Positions 22,620 through 32,879 of a DNA stretch of 64,000 nt are shown in pieces. Within the stretch, counting starts at the first letter, position 1; each line of letters opens with the position of its first letter. Under the pieces are notes generated by a model, which was not told the DNA's origin, did not search any database, and was given only the letters and a program-made list of their open reading frames with translations. Source of the stretch: Chrysopilus asiliformis (taxonomy: Eukaryota > Arthropoda > Insecta > Diptera > Rhagionidae); contig OZ035960.1 in the NCBI GenBank assembly GCA_964034945.1, positions 34,154,368-34,218,367 of the forward strand, read 5' to 3'. Made by a program: the position numbers and the translations under genes.

Positions 22620-22824
22620 CACGTTGACTGCCAGACCAATTTTGCAAAAATTAAGGGAGATGCCAATACATGTAGACGTATGTAGAATGTACGTATGTAT
22701 GAATGTATGTATGTATGCATGTAGATTGTAGACCCAGCTATCGAAAATGATAGCTTTGGCCGCTCATGAATCATGTGCCAATTTTCACTGGCTATCAAAA
22801 ATGATAGCCATGGCAGTCAATGTG
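22620..22824. mobile_element. Small piggyBac-type MITE (TTAA)
   Basis: The termini CACGTTGACTGCCA and TGGCAGTCAATGTG are flanked by TTAA at 22616-22619 and 22825-22828. Three TGATAGC-type motifs and an ATGT-rich tract (about 22675-22725) lie within. It is 205 bp and non-coding. Its ends resemble those of 26290-27062. Confidence 0.75.
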
Positions 22825-22869
22825 TTAAGTGAAAGACAGAACCGTAGGAAATTTCTTTGTCTCCAAGTT

Positions 22870-23215
22870 TTGTTAGATATAAGACTACTGGAAAACCCGT
22901 AGTTTCGGAGTAAATCGCGAAAAACTAGATTCCGATTTTTAAAAAGCCGCCATTTTGGTTACTTCCAATTAACGGATTTTCACCAAAAGTTGATATGATC
23001 ATCCCATTTGCAAAATTTCACGGTTCTAATTCCAGCAGTTTTTGAGAAATTTAGTACAAAGACTAACAGACAGACTGACAGACATTTTTGTAATTTGACT
23101 CCAGTCGATTCAGCGAGCACCCCCGGACATGTTTTTTCAGGGAAAATTAAGAGGTCCGAATTTTTCATGAAAACAATACTTTATTATACTTCGTAAAAGA
23201 AAGTAAAAATGGGAA
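22870..23215 (+). repeat. (ACAG)n-containing repeat related to family R
   Basis: It runs from GGAAAACCCGTAGTTTCGGA through ACTAACAGACAGACTGACAG to AAAACAATACTTTATTATAC and AAAGAAAGTAAAAATGG. The overall order (aligned slippage core, then AATACTTT, then GAAAGTAAAA) echoes the R copies, but only weakly. Confidence 0.4.
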
Positions 23216-23289
23216 ATAATGCGAAATTTTTGCTTCCAAGAAAGTTATTGAACCCGTTTTTTTTGTTTATTCCCGGTAGGATCAATTTA

Positions 23290-23510
23290 ATTTTTCCATT
23301 TTCCAGGAAAACCCCTCCCTCCTTGAATTGAAATTTGAGAACGCAAAAATTGTTCTTATACGCCCACTAATAAATAAAATGAAACGCAACTGAAGATGAT
23401 ATTTCCGAAGAAATCAATTTACATTAAAGTGTAATTAGGTGAGATTTAATGCAAATAGTAGACAGAAAGCGATAATTTGACAATAAACTGTATCGATGGG
23501 AAGCTACCCA
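23290..23510 (+). repeat. Dispersed repeat P, copy 2, right part
   Basis: It matches about 13190-13400: GGAACGCAAAAA-type start, GAAGATAAAATTTCCGAAG and GTGAGAT...ATGCAAATA. With 20880-21260 it forms one ancestral copy split by later insertions. Confidence 0.45.
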
Positions 23511-24104
23511 ATCTCGTTAATAATATAAAAATTAATAATTAATTGCGAAGGTCCAATTCGAGACTTACGAGTACTGCGTAGTGTAACGTCTTCGAAAGGT
23601 CGGTATTTATCCCCAAAGAACGAAGGGAAACAGGCACAAGCGAAAATGGGTCACGGAAAAGTCTTTTTAGCTGTTGGTTAGATATGACTTTTGGGACATT
23701 TGTAAAGAATAAAATTAAATTATGAATTGGGGAACTTTTTTCATCAACTACACAGACGTAAATTGATTTTCATTCTTGTTACTAAATGGATTTTGATATC
23801 TTGGAGGGGAAAATGAAAAACTCTAATTTGATTTGGATAAAAATTTCTCATGGGAATTTTAATCCAATATGTTGTTAAGAATAAAAATTATTTTTGGTGC
23901 TTTAAGAGAAAATTTCGTCAGAATTTTTTTTAGACTTTATTTTTAAAAAATCGCGAAAAAACGAGGGGACAGATCTCAGGGTTCGATAATCCCTTTACTT
24001 ACTCCTTCGAAACTTCGCATTAGTTTTTCTTCAAATTTTTTAAACACTATTTTCAATTATTAACAAGAAAGTAATATATTTAAGAAAACATCATATGAAC
24101 TCAC
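23511..24104. other. Intron 1, near exon 1: no recognised feature
   Basis: AT-rich. No regulatory motif can be defended from sequence alone. Confidence 0.4.
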
Positions 24105-24210
24105 CAGTTTTTCCCACGCCGCTTTGACCCATCACCATAACTTTAAGCGTCTTATTCTTCGAATTTAATCCTAATTTGGCAAATGATGACTTTGGAGATG
24201 TTGAATTCAT
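24105..24210 (-). CDS. RERG/RASL11-like small GTPase, exon 1 coding part (P-loop)
   Basis: The first in-frame ATG is at 24210. It encodes 35 residues ending GQSGVGKT plus the first base of an Ala codon, followed by donor GTGAGT. GQSGVGKT is the nucleotide-binding P-loop (GxxxxGKS/T, residues 28-35). The Ras Gly12 position is Ser, as seen in some atypical family members. The strand LKVMVMG before it matches the first beta strand of Ras proteins. The frame stays open upstream to about 24336, without another ATG. Acceptor-like TATTTCAG (about 24293) and GAAGCTCAG (about 24310) exist, so an upstream exon and a longer N-terminus are possible. Lys34 and Thr35 are present, so nucleotide binding is plausible. 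Confidence 0.75.
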
Positions 24211-24344
24211 GATTACGATGCTTGAATTACAAAAACGACTCCTTAATTTCTCTATTTTGCTCGACTTTGATATATCTTTTTTGCTGGACTGTCTGAAATA
24301 CACTCGACTCTGAGCTTCATCGGCACAGATGAAACATTTATCTG

Positions 24345-25690
24345 GTTAAATACTTTACTCCATAATACGAATGTCGATCCTTTTTGAAAGACATATCAGT
24401 ATATATATTTATTTTTTTTGGATATCTGTATTGTTTTCACAACAGTGTTAGACAGGTAAGTCTTGATTTTGTCACCTGAGGGAAAGCATCCGTAAATTGG
24501 TTTGTTTACAAGTAAATGTTCAGCTGTTGTATTTGATTATCCCTTGATAGGTCTACGTGCTTGTTCTTATAAAAGCATTGACAACGGAACAAGTGAATAT
24601 CTCTCAGATTGAACGATGAAACGATGTCTGTTTGTGTATATACCTGGAAAATAGATAAAAACAAGGGAAAATTTCAATAAGACGCAAAAGATGATGCTGA
24701 AACATCAAAGTATAACGATAACAATATCTATCGAAAGGACTAAATCTTCAGAAGCTGTTTTTTTTTGTGACAGACACGAGACGACCGAAGGAACCGAATC
24801 AAGTCGCACGTAGGAAAAATTGTGTAGAAAATTATGCGACAAATGAGAGAAAATTTGTACTTGTGAGTAGTCCCATAACGACGATGAATGCCACAAATAA
24901 AATAGAAAAAGACCTCTTGTATATGATGTTGTTAGTGGGTGATCCTTGAATATCCTCGAATTTTGTTTAACAAGACTTATTGCCCTTTGATTTATGACTT
25001 TTATCCTTCAGTGCTTTTTACATATAGTTTATTCCTTCTCTTGTTCGCCTTTTACTCTATTTGTACATAAAGCATTTTGTAGAGATAAGTTTCCTTTTTC
25101 ACTAGCGACGGACTAAAATATGTTTTTCGGAAGAGTTTGTAATAAATTTTCCACTTGAAAGGACATTTTTTAGCCCTTGAAGCAACAATGACAAGCCCTA
25201 TGATTAGGATCGACAACGTACACGGGAAAATAAATTCTTGTGAAAAATTTATTTCCAAAGAAATTTAAATGATCAAATGTGTCATAAAAATTTGGAAGGA
25301 TTGAATTCTGATGTCGTATTCTAATTTTCAAAGGCTTTTTTTTAATGCCCAATACAACCTTTCATACATCAAATTAACTATTTGGCAGATCAAATTGACC
25401 ATTTTGTATATCAAATTCATAATTTTTCAAATCGAATTGGGCTTTTTACAGATATTCAATTCATCACTAAAGAACTACTGAAAATTTGATTTTAAAAAAA
25501 CTTAATTTGATTTGCAAAACGACACTGGCCGACACTAGTTTTGGCGCGCGCGATAAAAGGCCTTTTTTTTGGTAATTTGGGGTCGTTGAATCTTAAATCT
25601 GGTGCTAAGTGTGGCTGTGCCAGCTCTACTTTTTCAGATATGACGGAAAAAAGATTTGTTGATTTCAAATTATAAATATTTAAACCAATT
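24345..25690. other. Upstream of the GTPase gene: no recognised feature
   Basis: Candidate 5' untranslated or promoter sequence on the minus strand, but I see no convincing core promoter. Short open frames at 24705-24949 and 25052-25352 have no family signature. Confidence 0.35.
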
Positions 25691-26289
25691 TATGAGTTAC
25701 CCACCATCAGAGCTGGGCAAAACTGAAATACTCAAGTATCAGTACCAGTATATGGTAATGATACTTTTAACCGCATTCCAGTATCAGTGCAAAAAGTACT
25801 GGTACTGCAAAAACCAAAACCAGTACAAAAAGTGCTGGTATTGCAAAAAACCAGTACAAAAATACAAATATTGTAAAAAACCAGTACCAGTACTCAGGGC
25901 CGGCCCAGACCATTTTGTCGCCCTGTGCAACTTCTAAATTTGGCGCCCTTATATATCAGATAAAAAAGCCTTTTCCACGTCACCTCAGGGGTAGACTTTA
26001 CCGCACGGTCTTTGAAAACTTATGATCTATTCAACAAAAGTCTTTGGACAGTTTAGCGCCCACTTTGCACAGTTGGCGCCTACCCCAACGCACACAATCA
26101 AAGCTTGCCAACCTCAAATTTTGTCACACAGGTATGAGAAAACTTGAACGGCTGTGCAAGATTGAAAAGCTGCACATAAATCGCCCATTTCAATGTCTTT
26201 GCTAGTTTTCACCATTTCTGGATTGGATCCTCGCTAAACTAACTTTATTTCGGAGTTTTAGCACTAAGAAAGACTTTTCTTTAATTTAA

Positions 26290-27062
26290 CACATTGAACG
26301 CCACGTCGCACGAAAACGTGCGACACCTATGTTTCCCAGGGGGCCACGTCGCACATTATAGTGCGACGGCACTAGGTGTACTGGGAGCCACGTCGCACGA
26401 AAACGGTTATGATTATATAGGATTTTACAATGCCACTGAATTCGGTGGCCTCCGACGAACATTTTCAAGCTTTCAGCTTGGCCCGGGAGCTATTTGTTCA
26501 TAGTTTTTTGGAGGATATAGGTTGAGGAATTTTTTAAAATTATTTTTGTAAAAAAAGCAAAACTATTTCGAAAAAAAATAATCTTATTCATAGAAATAAG
26601 TACAAAATAACTTCTGAATTGTAGAAAGGCAGTCATTCTAATTTTTTTGTTTTATTTATGTTACATTTTTCTTTTTATTCATGTTGTTTTTTCATTTGAG
26701 AAATTCAACTGAAAGAAAGATAAAATATAGAAAGAAAAGCGAAACGAAAGAAAAGAAATACATACTGTTTTGAGTGCGAGTATTTTGGGAAGCAAGTAAG
26801 GCACAGATGTGATTTTTCAGGACATTGTACGCAGAATGTGACCGTCCTTTTTAGGGACTTCCGTGTACCTTCACGACCTACAGGGCCATGCGATCAAAAA
26901 CAAGCGAAACAGAAATCCTTGCAGAAAAGATACAAAAAAAGACCTGTTGACAGCCCATATTGGTCGAAAAGTTCATTTTGAGTAACAACGAAGCCATTCG
27001 TTCACAAAAAGGCACGTGGCCTCCGGGAAAACATTACCGATTTTGCCGTGGCGTTCAATGTG
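26290..27062. mobile_element. piggyBac-type element nested in the inner hAT
   Basis: The termini CACATTGAACGCCACG and CGTGGCGTTCAATGTG are flanked by TTAA (26286-26289 and 27063-27066). The left part has repeated CCACGTCGCAC motifs with short hairpins (GTCGCACGAAAACGTGCGAC). The right part contains the Cys-rich open segment at 26724-26981. It is 773 bp, so non-autonomous. Confidence 0.82.
26724..26981 (+). pseudogene. Possible transposase C-terminal remnant, Cys-rich
   Basis: The frame is open from a stop at about 26721 to TGA at 26979-26981, about 85 codons with no initiating Met. It begins basic, then has YCFECEYFGKQVRHRC and SGHC, a C-x2-C-x10-C-x5-C arrangement, then another basic stretch. 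It lies at the end of a piggyBac-type element, where autonomous elements keep a C-terminal cysteine-rich domain, so a decayed remnant is plausible. The spacing does not match a classical piggyBac domain that I recognise. Confidence 0.35.
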
Positions 27063-27693
27063 TTAAAGCATAATTCAACTTATGAGGCACCAACGAGTCA
27101 AATTGTACCAAATGCTGAAAATTGATTTCGAAAAAGTTTTTTTGGAATTCGAAATGAAAAAAATGAACTTCATAATATTTATTGTGACTGATATTTTCAA
27201 GAAAAAAAGTTCTGAAGCATTTATTTTTTTAAATTGTTTCTTTCGGCGCCCCTTTATGAATGCGCCCTGTGCTTTTGCACTTTTTGCACATATGGGAGGG
27301 CCGGCCCTGCCAGTACTTCAAGTACTGGTACTGCTCGTGTACTGCAGTATCAAATGTACTGAAGTATGCCCAGCTCTGCCCACCATATTGGAAAAGTATA
27401 GCTGATACAGGTTAACTACTACCAGATTCGAATTAATTAGAACCAAATTACCTAAAAAATACTTTAATATCGATGCCACCAGCAAACTTTAGCAAAAATA
27501 TGGTTGCATTATAAAATGTTAAATGTATGGACAGATTCAAAAGTCAACCATCATATCTCCAAAACTGGAGCCGATATAGCATAGCTACGGCTAGAATCGA
27601 ATTTAGCAACCCCATATTATCCAAAACAGGCTCTTATATCCCATGCACAAAACAGAAATTGTTTTCGTCGGGCGGGTGTGTAATAGGTGTGTT

Positions 27694-28262
27694 TATACCC
27701 GTATGGTGAAACCAAAGGGTATATTAACTTTGCCTTACCGTTTGTAACGCCAAGATCCCGTCATCACACATAAAAATGAATTTCACCAGTGTGTTTAGAA
27801 TGATAAAAATAATTAATTTCTGTATGTCCGTCCGTCTGTCCGTCTGTCTGTCCGTCTGTCTGTCCGTCTGTCTGTGGCGCGGATTGCGGGCGCACGGATT
27901 GAGCTAGAGACTTGAAATTTTGCGTGGATCCGTTTTTCGTAAAATGCGAGGCTAAGTTCGTTAATGGGCAAAAATGGACCATTAGGCGGGGTACCCCCCA
28001 TACAAACGAAAACTTTTTTTTGCGAATATCTCAAAAACGGTGCATCTTATCAAAAAAGTCCAAGAACAAAAATTATTTAGGATATGATTCTACATAAAAC
28101 TCCCATACATCAAAATCGGATTGGAATAAATTTTAAAAAATCTTATTGGAAAGTTTGACTTCAAAGTGGAATTTTGGTACAACTGTTCGAATTTTGATAC
28201 GAATATCACCATACTGGTCTCCAATGATTGCCAGATTGGCAATTATAGCTTTTGTTATGTTT
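27694..28262 (-). repeat. (GTCY)n Helentron-like interspersed repeat, copy D
   Basis: Same orientation as copy B. It starts ATACCCGTATGGTGAAACC, has a core at about 27825-27872 and ends ACCATACTGGT then the TTGCCAGATTGGCAA hairpin and TTTTGTTATGT. One base in the right terminal motif differs from B. Confidence 0.7.
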
Positions 28263-28394
28263 TTGGATTAAGAAGAAATTCTTAATTCTGTATATGCGCT
28301 ATTTTTGTTCAAAACTTAAGTCATTATGATTTTTTCCACTCAGAAAAAAATCTTGAAAACAAAATGCTTAAACTACTTGTCATGTGAGTATTAA

Positions 28395-29045
28395 ATTTTA
28401 ATCATAAGAAAAACTACTATTGCCAATGGGCCATCGTTATATACCCTATATAAGGACAGACCGAATTTTGATTAAAAAAAATCCCCTTTCTATATGGGAA
28501 GGAGAAGTAGTAGTCGGATGGGATTTTGGTGTACTAAAGAGTTATGTAAAATTATATTCTAAATACATTTTGCCTTAATAAAATTTTTGATGCGATTCAC
28601 CATTTTCGAGAAAAATGCATTCATTTGTATGGAGGAGGAAAAAAGGAGGAAAGGGTCTCATTGGATTTTAATGTAAGGAAGAGTTATGTAAAAACTTAGT
28701 CTAAACACATTTTGCTTCAATATCTCTTACGATATGATTCACTGTTTTCGATAAAATCGCGAAAACCTGTTTCATTTGTATGAGGGAGGGAGAAGAAAGG
28801 ATCCGAGTTAGCCCGTTCAATAATCTAGCCTTGCTATTTACGATGAGCGCAACTGTAAAAAATTCTAAGTTTCTAGATCAACCCTTTCGAAAATTATGGA
28901 CGAACAGACAGACGGACTGACAGACGGATAGATGGGCAAGCGGAAATCAACAGCTTTGGTCACACCCCTTATGTAGTTCATTTTTATGTCCGATGATTGG
29001 TTCAGTTCATTACAACAGGTATAATAAAAAAATATAATATACTAC
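28395..29045 (+). repeat. (GTCY)n repeat, divergent subfamily S, copy 1
   Basis: It parallels 54780-55580: ACTATTGCCAATGGGCCATCG, tandem blocks ending TTCACTGTTTTCGATA, a short ACAGACGG core (about 28908-28930), GTCCGATGATTGGTTCAG and ACAACAGGTATAATA. Each block resembles copies A-E (ATGTA-AATC-TATTC, then GATTCACCGTTTTCGAG), so S looks like a diverged branch. Confidence 0.6.
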
Positions 29046-31078
29046 TATTCTCATATACAACATAAAAATTAAATATAAAATTGCAGAAAAAATATTGAAA
29101 AAATGTTTTGGCAAGCTGAATTAAGTTTTTAATACCCAAATTGGATGACGTCTTACCTCCTATCAACATTACCGGACTTTTTCAACTATCCAGATTAACG
29201 CACTTGTAGTTATAAAATGTCTAAATTTCGAGAATCTAATAGTATTACGTTCTTCCCTGATAGGCTAGCCGGTAAAAATATTTCAAACGAATTTTTTTTC
29301 ACCATAAATTTTAATCATGTATAATAAGGCACATGTTTTTTCGCAATTTCCAATGGGTTTCAATTTCAATTCTGGGAAAATGTTCTTGGGTTAAGCCGAG
29401 ACATTTAAGCCAAACGTGTAGGCGAATGGGATTGATTTAAATTTTTACTGGAAGACATTTGTTTTTGATGTTCGCTTGAGTAAAACGACTTGTGTAGAAT
29501 TTCTCAAGTTTTAATGCCGTAGTATGAAAAAAGGGCCTGATTTCGACACGGCTTAATGAAACAATTATAGACTTTTTCCAAACATCTTGGAATGAGTTGA
29601 GACACGCTTTTTCTATTGCATATGTATGGTAAAACGTAGACGAAGCACAAGCAGACCTAATTTAATCCGATTACTGTTATATAAAATGTCCTTCTTGGAA
29701 AAGTAGAAGTGGATCTCAACCGGTACGTAGCAAATTTACGTATATTCCTTTGGGAAACATTATCTTGCGATGTTCATTCGTAGTTTGGTACTGGCATTCT
29801 GAATGATAGTTCCATAAAAATTTATAAGTTGACCGCAATGTTTATCATTTTCTGGGGCAAGACCCTTTTTGGAGGACTTCACTTTATGACGAAAAGGTAT
29901 ATTTCGGGCAAACATAATATTATCTCAGTACACCGATTTGTGGTCTCCATGGTGAATCAGTCCTTAAAGAATGTTGTAATCCCGAGTTTTTCTACGTCTA
30001 ATCTTATCTACGTAACCATAAAAGTAGCATAAATTTTTCTAGTTGATCGTTTAAAAGATATAACAACCTAATATTTATCTAATATCTATCGTTTTTCATA
30101 TATTTTTAGGTCGCATTTAGTACAAGGGACGTGAGTTTTTTTCTTTCTGGAAGATATTTTCAGTCACTTTAGTATCGTTTGAAGGACACTTACAACAGAA
30201 CATAAAATTCCGTTCTATTTATTTCAACATTTTTTACCATCAATGTTGACACAAGCCGGGCACTGAACTTAATAAATGATGGAAAACATTTTTTTGCACA
30301 TGAATCTCTCTGTACGGTGATAAAATAGAGACCAAGGAGGCACTTAGCTGTTGAAAAAGGCCTTTAACCTTTTTTAAAAAAAAAACTCATTTCAAAAGAA
30401 AATGTTAATGGAATGACTGGTACGCGTTTAAATTTATGAAGTGGCAGGGCTGTTAAGAGCTTACTTGAACATAAGTGCTGTTAAGTGAACATAACATTAT
30501 TTTTGTATTAAATCACATCGTTTAGTAATGACAGGTAATGATTTTAGGGAAAAATGGAAAACAATCAATAGATATTGAGTGGGAAATTTTTTCTGAAAAT
30601 GTCTATTAGATATAAAAAGTCGTGTCATTCGAAGTATGTTTATATGTGTTGAGTTGGTTCGAGAACTATACTCAAACGATTTTAATGCAGTTTCTTTCTA
30701 TATATAACTTTATCGTGAGCTCAAATTAGAGGCTATATTAGAGGAGGAATTATATAATATGAGGACTTTGGGCGCACGAAAAATTTGAGGCTATAAGTTG
30801 TTTAACATTTTTCATAATCGTATTCCAAATCAATGCTTTAAACATGTTTGTGCACCTATATAATGAAATGGCAAAATTAGATTTCAAAATAATGCACCGC
30901 ATGCGATTTTTTTTACCAATGACTAGTTTTAAAATAGGCGGTGGAAATTTTTAGGTTATGCTGACCTATTTTCCCGGCAGAAATGACTCTGGGACATATG
31001 ACGGTGAGGGGGCGGGGAAATTTTTAATACCTCCAAACAAATCGAAAAGCACGAAACAAGTCAAAGCCCCAACTCTCA
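29046..31078. other. No recognised feature
   Basis: Two kilobases of AT-rich DNA. The open frame at 29829-30032 has no family resemblance. No repeat termini were seen. Confidence 0.4.
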
Positions 31079-31198
31079 ACACTTTTACGTCACTACTCTT
31101 TTACGCAACAACTCTTTACGTCACAACTCTTTTACGTCACAACTCTTTTACGTCACAACTCTTTACGCAACAACTTTTTTACGTCACAACTCTTTTCC
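31079..31198 (+). repeat. 16-bp tandem array carrying TTACGTCA
   Basis: About seven to eight units of the type ACTCTTTTACGTCACA occur; some are shortened to CTCTTTACG and some have CGCAACA instead of CGTCACA. TTACGTCA is a CREB/ATF-type half-palindrome. The array makes the tail of a spurious plus-strand frame (30958-31209). Confidence 0.85.
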
Positions 31199-31354
31199 AC
31201 TACAAGTGAATTTCTGTGTCACTTTTTGTTGTTTTCTTTAGAAAAAGTTAATAGGAATTTTCCTTTAGTTTATGATTGTTGACCGAAAGTTTAACAATTT
31301 CCAGGAGGTCCACAAAACTTTTTCCTAATGGTCCAAAAAATTTTCAGAATTATC

Positions 31355-31690
31355 GTATAATATAATACGAGGAATGTTTGTACAACGATCTCGAAAACCC
31401 GCCTAACGATTTTCCGATCTAGATAGGTCTCACCTCTGAGAAAATTCCCCTCGATACCCCTTGCCTGGTATCTTCGAATTGGGTGGTCCGATTTTAATGA
31501 AACTTTACAGTATTACTAAGGGGGCTAAGGGCTTTCGATTTTTCCACTACAAACCTGACTTTTCCCTGCCCTCGATACCCCTCGCCTGGTATCTTCGAAT
31601 TACGTGAAGGTATCGTAATGAAAATTCGCAATATTGCTAGGGAGTAAGGTTTTTCGATATGCATTCTAAAAATATCACTTTTTAGATATC
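31355..31690 (-). repeat. Repeat family K, copy 2
   Basis: Inverted relative of 11925-12252: ATAATATAATACGAGGAATG, CGATCTCGAAAACCCGCCTA, then ATACCCCT-CCTGGTATCTTC twice. The ACAG tract of copy 1 is reduced to TTTGTACAAC here. Confidence 0.65.
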
Positions 31691-31898
31691 TATCGGCAGC
31701 GATAAATGGTAATTATAAAACCTCATTATACGAATCATGTTGCAATTACAATCGGATTCAATTACTCAGAGACAGAGGCAGAAGGAGAATTTTGAGGCTC
31801 GGTCTTCCTGGTACTTTATTTAAAAAAAATACCTTGACACGCAGATTCCACTTCGTTTAGAAATCATAAAAATAAAGAATATCTCACGTGAACAGCAC

Positions 31899-32305
31899 AT
31901 GACTTTTCTCTGCAATATTTAAAGTTTCGGAAAAAAATGTGAAAAAAAAATATTTTATTCAAATATCTCAAGAATCATTAGAGATACGTAAAAACTGTAA
32001 AAGCAAAAAATATTGAAGATTTTATTTCCTTCAAATTTAATTATACACATTTTTTCTCGCAGGCGCATAGTTTTCGAGAAAATTTAAAAAAGAAAACTGT
32101 ATTTAAAAAAATTATGGGAAACACCCGTTATGGTTAACGTTACAGTATCAAAAATTGATAGAAAACTAAGATTTTGGTAAAACTCATTCATAAATTTTTT
32201 TAAGTCGGTAGCTCCACTCGTTCTTGAATTATTTAAGATACGTACATCGGACTGACAGATGCACGGACATCCTCATAGTTTTTCCTGAAACGGATTTCGT
32301 CGCGA
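31899..32305 (-). repeat. Family R copy R2, part left of the foldback insertion
   Basis: Inverted R sequence: ACTTTTCTCTGCAATATTT, AGTTTCGG, AGATACGTAAAAA, CTCGTTCTTGAATTATTTAA, then GACTGACAGATGCACGGACATCC and AAACGGATTTCGTCGCGATCAG. It breaks at about 32305 and continues at about 39797 (AAAGTTTCTACCTG), exactly as the uninterrupted copy at 53090-53855 reads through GATCAGAAAGTTTCTATCTG. Confidence 0.75.
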
Positions 32306-32662
32306 TCAGGGACGCTATTCTCGAAATGTTTCGGATTTTTCGTTACGTTACGGATTACGAATCTCGCCGAAATGTTTTTTCCGTAATCTAAATCCGAAAC
32401 GTTTGAAAGATCGTATTCTGGTCACGAAACGTTTATGTTTCGGAATTATATTCACCATATTCACCTCATTCCGAAATGTACGTAGAATAGAGCTGTCAAA
32501 ACGGAAATATTTGAATAGTTTTGTTTTGTTTATATTTATTAACTAGTGTTTAACTTGTATTAGAGTAATTTTTCACTAATTTAATATCAGTTAATAATAT
32601 TTGACTAGTGTTCAATGTAAGTAATACTGTATTATGAGTGATTTTTGTTTATTTGTTGATTT

Positions 32663-32879
32663 TATAAATTGAAACACGGATTGATCGTAATTATATTGAT
32701 TTAATACAAATTTGTATCTCCTCGACACGTCTTCTCTATTTCACTTTATTCTTCTTCTTTTTTCTCGGGTTGCCAATTCTCCTTCTTCAAACCAACGACG
32801 ACAGCGCCACATCTTCTTCAGGCGGCAACATGCCAATCGCGCTACCACAGCGCCACCCACGGAACTTTTAGAGTTTACA
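32663..32879 (-). repeat. Gypsy 3' LTR
   Basis: 217 bp, apparently identical to 37612-37828. On the coding strand it begins TGTAAACTC and ends CAATTTATA. It is flanked outside by ATTT (32659-32662). The gag-pol stop codon lies in its first bases. Confidence 0.92.

Larger units (their letters stand above)
25895..27309. mobile_element. hAT-like element nested in 25708-27378
   Basis: The termini CAGGGCCGGCCCAG and GGGCCGGCCCTG are flanked by an exact 8-bp duplication CCAGTACT (25887-25894 and 27310-27317), which lies in the subterminal repeats of the outer element. GGCGCCC near the left and GGCGCCCC near the right recall GGGCCGGCCC-type hAT derivatives. No transposase is evident. Confidence 0.85.
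25708..27378. mobile_element. hAT-like element, outer layer of a triple nest
   Basis: The termini CAGAGCTGGGCA and its inverse TGCCCAGCTCTG are flanked by an exact 8-bp duplication CCCACCAT (25700-25707 and 27379-27386). Subterminal (CAGTAC)-type repeats fill both ends (about 25735-25890 and 27309-27360). An 8-bp duplication and a CAGRG start are hAT hallmarks. No transposase remains. Confidence 0.85.
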
